Below, in pieces: positions 6,923-13,623 of a DNA stretch of 15,190 nt. The translations under genes were made by a program, and so were the position numbers. The DNA comes from an uncultured Coriobacteriaceae bacterium (GTDB lineage Bacteria > Actinomycetota > Coriobacteriia > Coriobacteriales > QAMH01). The notes under the pieces are model-generated. The model was not told the DNA's origin. It did no database searches and was given only the letters and a program-made list of their open reading frames with translations. The first letter of the stretch is position 1, and the number at the start of each line of letters is the position of its first letter. Location: positions 1 through 15,190 of the forward strand of contig CACZSV010000137.1 in the NCBI GenBank assembly GCA_902783925.1, read 5' to 3'.

Positions 6923-8470
6923 TCAAGAATTACAATTTGAAAAAGCGATAATCGAGTTTTCGATAGCCTCGACATCTCCGTCGATGATCTCGGTAAACCG
7001 AACGGGCTTATCGTCGAGCACATCAAGCGCAGCTGGTATTTCAGAAACCTGAGTATGCTCGTACACCTTGCGATTTATCTGAACATCGGTCAATCCATCG
7101 AGCTCGCTCGGCAAGGCATCGCCAGACTCGATGCCAAAGAGGGCGCGGTATACGTTGCTTCCGAACTTCGCCCAGTTTGCCGTGGAGGCTACAAGCATCG
7201 GATTGTCGCCCTTGTTTTCTTGAGCCACCCTCCATGCGACTGCCGAATGTGGATCGAGCATGTAATGATGCTGCTCAAAAACTTCGCGTATCGTTTTCAG
7301 GCACGTTTCGCTGTCAACCGAGCCGCATCGGTAGTTCTCTTTGAGCGCGGCAAAGGTTTTGCTGTCGAGGGTAAAGCGACGATTCTCGTTCAAATCGCTC
7401 ATCCATTGACGAATTAGTTTTGAATCACGTCCGGTAAGCTCAAAAAGCTGGCGCTCGAGATTGCTCGATACCAGAATATCCATCGAAGGGGATGGGGTGA
7501 GCACGAACGGACGGTCGCTGATATCGTAAACGCCCGTCTCGATAAAGTCCGTGAGGACGCGATTGGTATTGCTCGCGCAGACAATATGATCGATGGGGCA
7601 TCCGAGCTGCTTGGCGTACCAGCATGCGAGGATATTGCCGAAATTCCCCGTCGGCACTGTGACATCAATCGGGTCGCCGGCCTTTACCGCGCCCTGCTTG
7701 ACCATTACAGCATACGAGCTCACGTAGTAGACGACCTGTGGCAGCAGCCTGCCCCAGTTGATGGAATTTGCAGATGAAAGCGCGATATTGTTCTCTTCGA
7801 GAAGCCTCGTATTGAATGCGACGTCGCCGAACATGCGCTTTACGCTCGTCTGACAATCGTCAAAATTACCGCGCACGCCATATACGCAGACATTCTCGCC
7901 ATCTTGCGTAGTCATCTGCTTGTATTGAATGTCACTCACGCCGCCATCGGGGTAGAAGACGACGATAGAGATATGATCGCGATCCGCGAATCCCTGGAGC
8001 GCGGCCTTGCCCGTATCTCCGCTCGTGGCAACGGCTATGAGGTAATCGTTGGTAGCTCCTCCAGCAGCCCGCTGCTTCTCGACACACGCCGAGAAGAAAA
8101 CGGGCAGACACTGCAGCGCCATATCCTTAAATGCGCTTGTGGGGCCATGCCACAGTTCGAGCACGTACATGCCATCTGTGACCTTCTCCACGGGGCAGAT
8201 TTCTGGTGTATCGAAATTGTCGGAGTATATCTGGCTCATAAGCTCGTCAAGTTTTTCGTCATCGAAGTCGACGCGGAAGCGCTTGTATATTTCTGCAGCA
8301 CGCTGGGCGTAAGGCACGTCGGCGAGCGCGACTATCTCATCGAGGGTCAGGCTTGGCAGTTCCTGCGGTACGAATAAGCCGCCTCCGGGGGCGATGCCCT
8401 TGAGCACGGCCTCGCTGAACTTGAGAGGCGCATCTGTATTACCACGCGTATCGATATAGCGGATATCCAT
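6923..8470 (-). CDS. thrC: Threonine synthase (PLP-dependent)
   Basis: This enzyme converts O-phospho-L-homoserine to L-threonine and phosphate in the cytoplasm, the last step of threonine synthesis. It is a fold-type II PLP enzyme. The cofactor lysine lies in ELWHGPTSAFKDMALQ (Lys115). Other family signatures are the N-terminal YIDTRGN, VATSGDTGKAALQGF (phosphate-binding loop), SANSINWGRLLPQ and VPTGNFGNILACWYAKQLG. The length of 515 residues fits the longer threonine synthase subfamily. The chosen start is ATG at 8468-8470 with GGAG five bases upstream (minus strand). The frame stays open to 8533, but those 21 extra residues have no family similarity and their start lacks a ribosome site. 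The gene is divergent from iorA across a 100-base gap. No T-box or threonine attenuator is evident upstream. Confidence 0.95.
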   Translation of the reverse strand: MDIRYIDTRGNTDAPLKFSEAVLKGIAPGGGLFVPQELPSLTLDEIVALADVPYAQRAAEIYKRFRVDFDDEKLDELMSQIYSDNFDTPEICPVEKVTDGMYVLELWHGPTSAFKDMALQCLPVFFSACVEKQRAAGGATNDYLIAVATSGDTGKAALQGFADRDHISIVVFYPDGGVSDIQYKQMTTQDGENVCVYGVRGNFDDCQTSVKRMFGDVAFNTRLLEENNIALSSANSINWGRLLPQVVYYVSSYAVMVKQGAVKAGDPIDVTVPTGNFGNILACWYAKQLGCPIDHIVCASNTNRVLTDFIETGVYDISDRPFVLTPSPSMDILVSSNLERQLFELTGRDSKLIRQWMSDLNENRRFTLDSKTFAALKENYRCGSVDSETCLKTIREVFEQHHYMLDPHSAVAWRVAQENKGDNPMLVASTANWAKFGSNVYRALFGIESGDALPSELDGLTDVQINRKVYEHTQVSEIPAALDVLDDKPVRFTEIIDGDVEAIENSIIAFSNCNS

Positions 8471-8570
8471 GTTATCTCCAAAGGATTGGTGTACTGCATC
8501 GCGGATGGCGAAGCACGCAACAGATGGTACCATTTAAGTTCGCACGACACGAGAGAGGAAGGCTTGAGAT

Positions 8571-10517
8571 ATGCCAGTCAAGCTGCTGATGGGCAATGAA
8601 GCGATTGGCCTCGGCGCAATTCACGCGGGCGTCAATTTTGTAAGCGGGTATCCCGGAACGCCATCGACCGAGGTCCTCGAGACAATAGCCAAGAATAACG
8701 ATGGATCCATCCATGTCGAATGGTCAACTAATGAAAAAGCCGCACTGGAGGCAGCCGCAGGTGCGGCATACGCAGGTGCCCGCGCATTGGTCACAATGAA
8801 GCAGGTAGGTCTCAACGTCGCAAGCGATCCGCTCATGACGCTTTCGTATATCGGTGTTGAAGGGGGTCTCGTCATTGTCGTGGCAGATGACCCCGGCCCC
8901 ATCTCGAGCCAGACAGAACAAGACACGCGCAACTTCGCCCAATTCGCGAAGGTTCCCATCCTCGACCCTGCAAGCCCCGGCGAAGCCTACGGGATGGTGC
9001 AAGATGCGTTCGAGCTCTCCGAAAAACATCAGACCCCGGTCATCGTACGACCCACCACACGCGTGAGCCATGCGTGCGGAACGATTAAAACACGAGGTGG
9101 CTTTGCCGACTGCGGCGCAGATTTTAAGAACGCCGAGCTCGATGATGATGATGCATCCTGGCCAAAACATGTCCCAAGCGGCTTTGTGAAGGATACCCAA
9201 CGCTGGGTTGTCTTTCCGCGCACGAGTTTTCTGAACCATGGAAAAGTCGAGCGACGCGCGGCGGACATCGCTGCCGAATATTCGCATGGATACCGCCCCA
9301 ACCGAATAGAAATAAGCGGTTTGAACCATCGCGAGGGAATGCAGGCGTTTACCGAGCACGCACAAGATCGTTTCCCGCTTGGGATTGCCTGCGGAGGTGT
9401 CTCCTACCATTACGTCATGGAAGCACTCGATATCCTTGGCCTTCATGTTCCGGTTCTCAAAATCGGTATGACATATCCGTTTCCTGCACAGCTCGCAGAT
9501 ACATTTCTGGATGCCGTCGACACGGCGCTTTGCGTCGAAGAGCTTGATCCATGCATAGAACGAGAGCTCATTTTGCGATGTGGAACCCGCGCAACTCACC
9601 GTTTTATTCGCGGCAAGCTCGACGGGACTTTTGCATTCGCGGGTGAGCAGAGCGTCGAGGCTATCTGCGCAGCGTTATCGGAGCTGGCAGAAGGCGCAAT
9701 TGATGTTGCTGGTGCTGAAGCGAATGGCAAGCGGTCATCTGCTTCAGTTTCACACCCTGCACCCGAGCTTCCGCCGCGTCCGCCTGTCCTATGCGCAGGA
9801 TGCCCGCACCGCGCAAGCTTTTACGCGGTCAAACGTGCTGTTGGAAAACAGAGGGCTGTCTTTTGCGGTGATATCGGGTGCTACACCCTCGGCAACGCCG
9901 CACCGCTCGATATGGTCGATACTTGCCTGTGCATGGGTGCAGATATAACCGTTGCCCAGGGAATCAAGGCGGTCGAGCCTGATACGCTCGCCTTCAGCTT
10001 TATCGGAGATTCCACTTTCTTTGCAAGCGGCATTACCGGCGTTATCAACGCTGTGTACAATAAGCATGACATTATCGTCTGCATTCTCGATAACTCGACA
10101 ACGGCGATGACGGGCCATCAGCCCCACCCGGGCACGGGCCATACCATGATGGGTATCGATGGCGCCGCTATGAGCATCCCGCGCATTCTCGATGCTATCG
10201 GCGTTGACTACGTGACCGTGAACCCCCTCGATTTGCATGCAGCGCAGACGGCAGTCAGGGAAGCCATCGCCAAAACAGGCGTCCGCGCGATTATCTTCAA
10301 ATCGCCCTGCATTTACGTCGAGCCCCCCAAACATCTTCCCGCCAATTTCGACATCGACTCCTGCATTGATTGCCGTGCGTGCATCAAGCAGATTGGCTGC
10401 CCCGCCCTCATCGTCGAAGACAAACATGTTGCAGTCGACGCATCCCTTTGCTACGGCTGCGAACTTTGCTGCCAAATCTGCCCCACAGATGCGCTGACGC
10501 GAGGAGGTGCCCGATGA
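8571..10517 (+). CDS. iorA: Indolepyruvate:ferredoxin oxidoreductase, alpha subunit
   Basis: With IorB, this thiamine-diphosphate enzyme decarboxylates aryl-2-oxoacids (indolepyruvate, phenylpyruvate, hydroxyphenylpyruvate) to aryl-acetyl-CoA and reduces ferredoxin, as in anaerobic aromatic amino acid catabolism. The N-terminal pyrimidine-binding domain starts KLLMGNEAIGLGAIHAG and contains SGYPGTPSTEV. The middle has the IorA region PPRPPVLCAGCPHRASFY, and the ThDP-binding part shows GDIGCYTLG and FIGDSTFFASG through LDNSTTAMTGHQPHPG. The C terminus is a 2[4Fe-4S] ferredoxin module: Cys598-Cys601-Cys604-Cys610-Pro and Cys627-Cys630-Cys633-Cys637-Pro. The length (648 residues) is normal for the family. 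GAGAGAGGAAGG lies just upstream of the ATG. The stop overlaps the iorB start, so the two subunits are translationally coupled. Confidence 0.96.
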   Translation: MPVKLLMGNEAIGLGAIHAGVNFVSGYPGTPSTEVLETIAKNNDGSIHVEWSTNEKAALEAAAGAAYAGARALVTMKQVGLNVASDPLMTLSYIGVEGGLVIVVADDPGPISSQTEQDTRNFAQFAKVPILDPASPGEAYGMVQDAFELSEKHQTPVIVRPTTRVSHACGTIKTRGGFADCGADFKNAELDDDDASWPKHVPSGFVKDTQRWVVFPRTSFLNHGKVERRAADIAAEYSHGYRPNRIEISGLNHREGMQAFTEHAQDRFPLGIACGGVSYHYVMEALDILGLHVPVLKIGMTYPFPAQLADTFLDAVDTALCVEELDPCIERELILRCGTRATHRFIRGKLDGTFAFAGEQSVEAICAALSELAEGAIDVAGAEANGKRSSASVSHPAPELPPRPPVLCAGCPHRASFYAVKRAVGKQRAVFCGDIGCYTLGNAAPLDMVDTCLCMGADITVAQGIKAVEPDTLAFSFIGDSTFFASGITGVINAVYNKHDIIVCILDNSTTAMTGHQPHPGTGHTMMGIDGAAMSIPRILDAIGVDYVTVNPLDLHAAQTAVREAIAKTGVRAIIFKSPCIYVEPPKHLPANFDIDSCIDCRACIKQIGCPALIVEDKHVAVDASLCYGCELCCQICPTDALTRGGAR

Positions 10518-11104
10518 GCAAGAGCTTAAACTGCATCATCTGCGGCGTTGGCGGGCAGGGAAACGTTCTCGCCTCGCGCCTGATCGCCCAGGTGCTGCTT
10601 TCGCGAAATGAGCATGTCAAAACAGCGGAAACCATCGGCATGGCGCAACGCGGCGGCTCGGTCGCAAGCCATGTCCGCGGTGGACGTCCCCAATCTCCGC
10701 TCGTCCCTAAAGGCCACGCCGATACGCTCATAGCATTTGAGCCTGGCGAGGCTGTGCGGTGCATCGATTACCTTGCTCCCGGCGGTACCATTATCGTCAA
10801 CACTCAGGCATCGCAACCGCCAACCGCTGCGTTGCATGACATCGAATATGACGGATCCGAAGCACTCAACTACTTGAGAAAACTGCCAGATGCAAATGTT
10901 ATCGAGGTCGATGGCTCGCGCATCTGTGAGGAGGCAGGATCGGCAAAAGCGCTCAATATCGTCTTGCTTGCTGCTGCGGTGAAAAACGAAGCGCTCGGCA
11001 TTTCACGCGAGGAACTCGAAGAGGCAATTCGCGAACGCGTTAAGCCCGCGTATCACGAGATGAACCTTCGAGCTGTCGAGCTTGTATTCAGCGAAGACGT
11101 GTGA
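10514..11104 (+). CDS. iorB: Indolepyruvate:ferredoxin oxidoreductase, beta subunit
   Basis: IorB is the gamma-type 2-oxoacid oxidoreductase domain that completes the IorAB enzyme and takes part in CoA binding. The 196-residue protein starts MSKSLNCIICGVGGQGNVLA, with the family's GVGGQG loop, and continues with TAETIGMAQRGGSVASHVR, which is diagnostic for IorB. The ATG at 10514 overlaps the iorA stop (ATGA), and GAGGAGGTG (10501-10509) is a strong ribosome site inside the end of iorA. The same frame stays open further upstream inside iorA, but those residues are a shadow of the ferredoxin region. No intrinsic terminator is visible directly after the gene. Confidence 0.95.
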   Translation: MSKSLNCIICGVGGQGNVLASRLIAQVLLSRNEHVKTAETIGMAQRGGSVASHVRGGRPQSPLVPKGHADTLIAFEPGEAVRCIDYLAPGGTIIVNTQASQPPTAALHDIEYDGSEALNYLRKLPDANVIEVDGSRICEEAGSAKALNIVLLAAAVKNEALGISREELEEAIRERVKPAYHEMNLRAVELVFSEDV

Positions 11105-11232
11105 CAGAGGTTTAGATGGAAATAAACCGCTTGCAGAGATGTCGTGCAGACAATGCAATTTGGTGATAGGCTTTAACCCACATACTGCGGTAATACTTCC
11201 GCGAAAAACGTGTGAATTCATCGGAGGCTTTT

Positions 11233-11484
11233 ATGTGCGCAAATGGCGTTAATACGCAACAGCTTAAAGATACGGTCACCCAGATCGACGAGGCCATTGC
11301 ATTGACCCGTCGCTGGACGCACCGTATGTACCATCTTGCTGACAACGGCCAGATGGAGCGTTCGTCCAAGCAGCTGCAGAAAATCCAAAACGCGCTCGAC
11401 GACATCCGCGAAATGCTCGACGAGGCGCAGGATGCGATCGATCGCGACGACGCCGATAACGGCGTCACGGTAACCGTCGTCTAG
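11233..11484 (+). CDS. Small helical protein of unknown function (83 residues)
   Basis: I do not recognise this family. The product starts MCANGVNTQQLKDTV and is predicted mainly alpha-helical, with heptad-like spacing (QLKDTVTQIDEAIALTRR, SSKQLQKIQNALDDIREML). It turns very acidic (DEAQDAIDRDDADN) and ends in a short hydrophobic tail (VTVTVV). A coiled-coil or helical hairpin is likely; no signal peptide or membrane helix is seen. The start is ATG at 11233 because GGAGG (11223-11227) is 5 bases upstream; an in-frame GTG at 11212 lies before this ribosome site. The next gene follows after 7 bases, so the two are probably co-expressed. The preceding 128-base gap (11105-11232) holds no clear promoter or terminator, only a small GCGG/CCGC hairpin. 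Confidence 0.75.
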   Translation: MCANGVNTQQLKDTVTQIDEAIALTRRWTHRMYHLADNGQMERSSKQLQKIQNALDDIREMLDEAQDAIDRDDADNGVTVTVV

Positions 11485-11491
11485 CCGCACA

Positions 11492-11884
11492 GTGGAAAAA
11501 CCACAGGACACGACCCTGATTGTACTGACCAAACAGGCGGTGCCCGTCCGTGCCGCTTCTGCCCTTCAGTCGGCTGCGCAAGCGCTCGGATATGCTGACG
11601 GCTGCCAGATTATCGAGCTTGCAGATACAGGCGATTTGCGTAGCTATATTTTCGGTCGTGATCCTTGGAGCGTTATCGCCATAGACGATACCTCGATTGA
11701 AGCGCTGAGGCACGCGTTCGAGCTCGATCGCGAAGCGTTTTCTTCGGACAATCCGGCACATCGCGCTGGATACACGCTTGTTGCGGTACCGGATTTTATC
11801 GACTGCCTCGACGACCAAGATGCCAAACGAATCGCATGGCAGCGCATGAAGGCTGCCATGCATCCGGGAAACCCCCTCGATTAA
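11492..11884 (+). CDS. Hypothetical alpha/beta protein (130 residues)
   Basis: No family is recognised. The protein starts VEKPQDTTLIVLTK (GTG start, read as Met) and alternates strands and helices: TLIVLT, VRAASALQSAAQALGY, CQIIELA, SVIAIDD, a helix ending in AFELDREAF, GYTLVAVPDFIDCL, and a final charged helix (DQDAKRIAWQRMKAAM). The composition is soluble and cytoplasmic, without signal peptide or membrane segment. The GTG lies only 7 bases after the previous stop and has no good Shine-Dalgarno sequence. The start codon sits in a small GTGG-AAAAA-CCAC hairpin, so translation is probably coupled to the upstream gene. Codon use looks like that of its neighbours, supporting a real gene. Confidence 0.68.
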   Translation: MEKPQDTTLIVLTKQAVPVRAASALQSAAQALGYADGCQIIELADTGDLRSYIFGRDPWSVIAIDDTSIEALRHAFELDREAFSSDNPAHRAGYTLVAVPDFIDCLDDQDAKRIAWQRMKAAMHPGNPLD

Positions 11885-12022
11885 CAGAGCAACCCATTAC
11901 TGCAGATTGTTTCTTGCGATTGCACGTTCTGCTGGCCGTGATGCGGCTGCCCAAGCTGTTGGCACTCAAAGTATTCGATGCGAACAAACTGCGCAAAACA
12001 TTCATCGCTCCACGCAGCAGCT

Positions 12023-12033
12023 TATGCTATCAT
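12023..12033 (+). promoter_or_regulatory. Candidate extended -10 promoter of tRNA-Ser
   Basis: TGCTATCAT (12025-12033) matches an extended -10 element (TGnTATnAT). No convincing -35 hexamer lies 16-18 bases upstream; TTCATC at 12001-12006 would suit an alternative TATGCT (12023-12028). Transcription would start near 12040, about 17 bases before the mature tRNA. The rest of the 172-base gap 11885-12056 shows no gene or other site I can support. Confidence 0.35.
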
Positions 12034-12056
12034 TCCGTTTTGCGTCGAAATGGTAC

Positions 12057-12151
12057 GGAGAGATGGCCGAGTTGGCTGAAGGCGCTCGCCTGCTAAGCGA
12101 GTATAGGGTTAGATAGCCCTATCTGGGGTTCGAATCCCCATCTCTCCGCCA
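12057..12151 (+). tRNA. tRNA-Ser (anticodon GCU)
   Basis: The acceptor strands GGAGAGA and TCTCTCC pair fully. The anticodon stem CTCGC/GCGAG (12085-12089/12097-12101) encloses loop CTGCTAA, giving anticodon GCT at 12092-12094, which reads AGC and AGU serine codons. A long variable arm (ATAGGG/CCCTAT stem) is the class II hallmark of serine tRNAs. The T arm is TGGGG-TTCGAAT-CCCCA, and CCA (12149-12151) is encoded after discriminator G12148. No terminator is visible between it and the following leader. Confidence 0.97.
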
Positions 12152-12187
12152 GACGCGATTCGTTTAAGTCTAGGAGAAAGGAACTCT

Positions 12188-12214
12188 GTGAAATCTCGAC
12201 CTCACAGTAGTTAG
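12188..12214 (+). CDS. Candidate leader peptide ORF (8 codons) before the magnesium operon
   Basis: GTG at 12188 opens a short frame encoding V(M)-K-S-R-P-H-S-S and ending in TAG. Ribosome-site sequence AGGAGAAAGGA (12172-12182) precedes it at a suitable distance. The frame contains a Pro codon and ends with two AGT serine codons, which the tRNA-Ser(GCU) encoded just upstream would decode. Start and end of the ORF lie in opposite arms of a stem: CTGTGA (12186-12191) pairs with TCACAG (12202-12207), with extra pairs outside. Position, ribosome site and the adjacent anti-Shine-Dalgarno tract fit a regulatory leader, but a frame this short could be chance. Confidence 0.35.
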   Translation: MKSRPHSS

Positions 12215-12225
12215 CCTTATCCGGT

Positions 12226-12270
12226 CCTCCTCCTGGGCGGCCCGGTAGGTGCATGCCCGTAAAAGAGGAG
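12226..12270 (+). promoter_or_regulatory. Possible ribosome-site-sequestering leader structure of the MgtE-like gene
   Basis: CTCCTC (12227-12232) can pair with the Shine-Dalgarno GAGGAG (12265-12270) of the downstream gene. Between them GGGC (12235-12238) can pair with GCCC (12255-12258). The same pyrimidine tract can instead pair with AGGAG (12172-12176), the ribosome site of the candidate leader ORF, and AAGAG/CTCTT (12263-12267/12273-12277) forms a competing local hairpin. Mutually exclusive pairings of this kind suggest translational control. The sequence does not match the M-box magnesium riboswitch by eye. This is inferred from base pairing only. Confidence 0.33.
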
Positions 12271-12279
12271 AACTCTTGA

Positions 12280-13617
12280 ATGATTTACCTGCGTCAAATT
12301 CTCAAGCAGCCTGTCTATGACAAAACAGGCGAGCAAATCGGCGTCATAAGCGATTTGGCAATTGCAACGGGAGAAGTGTTTCCCCGCGTAACTTCGCTCG
12401 CGTTTATCGGCCCGCGCAAGACCCCCTTCATGATTTCCTGGAGAAAGTACGTCGAGTCGTACGATGGCGACAGCGTACATCTCAACGTGCCTTCTTCGGA
12501 CATACGCTTTAGCTACCTGCAGCCCACCGAAGTCCTGCTCGCACGCGACCTGCTCGATAAGCAGATTGTCGATACGCAGGGCATGAAGGTCGTGCGCGTG
12601 AACGACCTGAAGCTCTCCGATAGCCCCAAGGGCCTGCGCCTGTTGGGTGCAGAAACGGGCATCCGCGGCCTTCTTTGGGGTATCGCCCCATTTGTCGAAA
12701 AGGCTGTTGCGGCCGTCGCGAAGGGACTCGGTCATCCTCTCAAAGAGCGCCTGATAGCATGGAACTACATGGAACTTCTTGAGCGCGACATGTCGCAGAT
12801 CAAGCTCTCCGTAAGCCACAAACGCCTGCAAGATATGCACCCGGCAGATGTCGCCGACATCATCGAGCAGCTCGACCCGCAACAGCGACAGGCCGTTTTC
12901 GAGCAACTCGACACCACGCAGGCAGCAGACGCAATCAGCGAGCTCGAAGACGAATTCCAAGCTGATGTCATCGATGATATGTCGACGAGCCGCGGTGCTG
13001 CGCTCCTCAACGAAATGGACCCGGATGACGCTGCAGACATCATCGGCGATCTTCCCTATGACAAGGCGGAAAAGCTCCTCAAGCTCATGGGCATGGAGGA
13101 AGAAGCGTCCGTTCGCGCCTTGCTCGGTTATAAGGAAGAGACCGCCGGCGGTATCATGACCACAGACTTCCTCGCCGTGAACGATGACCTCACCGTGCAG
13201 GATGCCGTTAGCGCCATTCGTGCCATGGACGAAGACCAGGAGAGCATCCACTACCTGTATCTGATTTCTGACAACCACGTACTCACAGGCGTGCTGAGCC
13301 TGCGTGAGCTCGTCATCGCAAAACCCGAAACGCCGCTCGGCGACATCAGCACAAAGGAGCTCATAACAACAACACCCGAGCTCGACCAGGAAGAGTGCGC
13401 GCAAATGATTGCCAAGTATGATCTGCTCGCGCTGCCCGTGGTCGATGAGCAAGGCATTATTCTGGGCGTCGTCACCGTCGACGACGCAATGGACGTCATG
13501 GAAGAAGAGCATGAGGAAGACCTGCAGCAGCGATCCATCACGAGCCCCTGGGTCATCGGCATCATCGTTGCGCTACTCATTGTCATTGGCGTGCTCATCT
13601 TCATGCTGAATAGCTAG
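12280..13617 (+). CDS. MgtE-like magnesium-sensor protein without the channel (PRC-barrel, MgtE_N, CBS pair, one C-terminal TM)
   Basis: This 445-residue protein carries the cytoplasmic magnesium-sensing part of MgtE but not its five-helix channel. Residues about 1-80 and 85-150 look like PRC-barrel-type beta domains (DKTGEQIGVISDLAI; DTQGMKVVRVNDLKL). Residues about 170-290 form the helical MgtE_N domain with its repeats MHPADVADIIEQLDPQQR and MDPDDAADIIGDLP, ending in ETAGGIMTTDF (Met293). CBS domains follow (about 293-345 and 350-410), with LPVVDEQGIILGVVTVDD. The tail is acidic (EEEHEED), then one membrane helix at about 424-443 ends the chain. It starts at ATG 12280, nine bases after GAGGAG. 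The transporter gene begins 6 bases after its stop. I infer a Mg2+-responsive regulator or partner of that transporter; it should not conduct ions itself. The domain call is firm and the role is inferred. Confidence 0.88.
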   Translation: MIYLRQILKQPVYDKTGEQIGVISDLAIATGEVFPRVTSLAFIGPRKTPFMISWRKYVESYDGDSVHLNVPSSDIRFSYLQPTEVLLARDLLDKQIVDTQGMKVVRVNDLKLSDSPKGLRLLGAETGIRGLLWGIAPFVEKAVAAVAKGLGHPLKERLIAWNYMELLERDMSQIKLSVSHKRLQDMHPADVADIIEQLDPQQRQAVFEQLDTTQAADAISELEDEFQADVIDDMSTSRGAALLNEMDPDDAADIIGDLPYDKAEKLLKLMGMEEEASVRALLGYKEETAGGIMTTDFLAVNDDLTVQDAVSAIRAMDEDQESIHYLYLISDNHVLTGVLSLRELVIAKPETPLGDISTKELITTTPELDQEECAQMIAKYDLLALPVVDEQGIILGVVTVDDAMDVMEEEHEEDLQQRSITSPWVIGIIVALLIVIGVLIFMLNS

Positions 13618-13623
13618 AATCTG

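Noticed and set aside
8471..8533. Longer threonine synthase start at 8533
   Set aside because: The added 21 residues lack family similarity and a ribosome site, whereas the ATG at 8470 has GGAG 5 bases upstream and begins with the usual YIDTRGN region.
10370..10513. Extended iorB N terminus inside iorA
   Set aside because: This overlaps the ferredoxin module of iorA in another frame; the ATG at 10514 has a strong ribosome site and begins at the conserved IorB N terminus.
11181..11206. Hairpin GCGG/CCGC before the small helical gene as a terminator of iorB
   Set aside because: The stem is only 4 pairs and no T-run follows, so it does not qualify as an intrinsic terminator.
11212..11232. GTG start at 11212 for the small helical protein
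   Set aside because: The GGAGG ribosome site lies inside this extension and serves the ATG at 11233.
12152..12279. M-box (ykoK) magnesium riboswitch upstream of the MgtE-like gene
   Set aside because: The region is only about 128 bases and lacks the conserved M-box core segments I know; only short local stems and an anti-Shine-Dalgarno pairing can be drawn.
12217..13512. 431-residue minus-strand ORF antisense to the MgtE-like gene
   Set aside because: Its composition is a mirror of the real gene (His/Val/Cys-rich) with no domain; such long antisense frames are common in this codon usage.
12280..13617. Full-length MgtE magnesium channel
   Set aside because: Only one hydrophobic helix is present, at the C terminus; the five-helix MgtE pore domain is missing, so a transporter call would be wrong.
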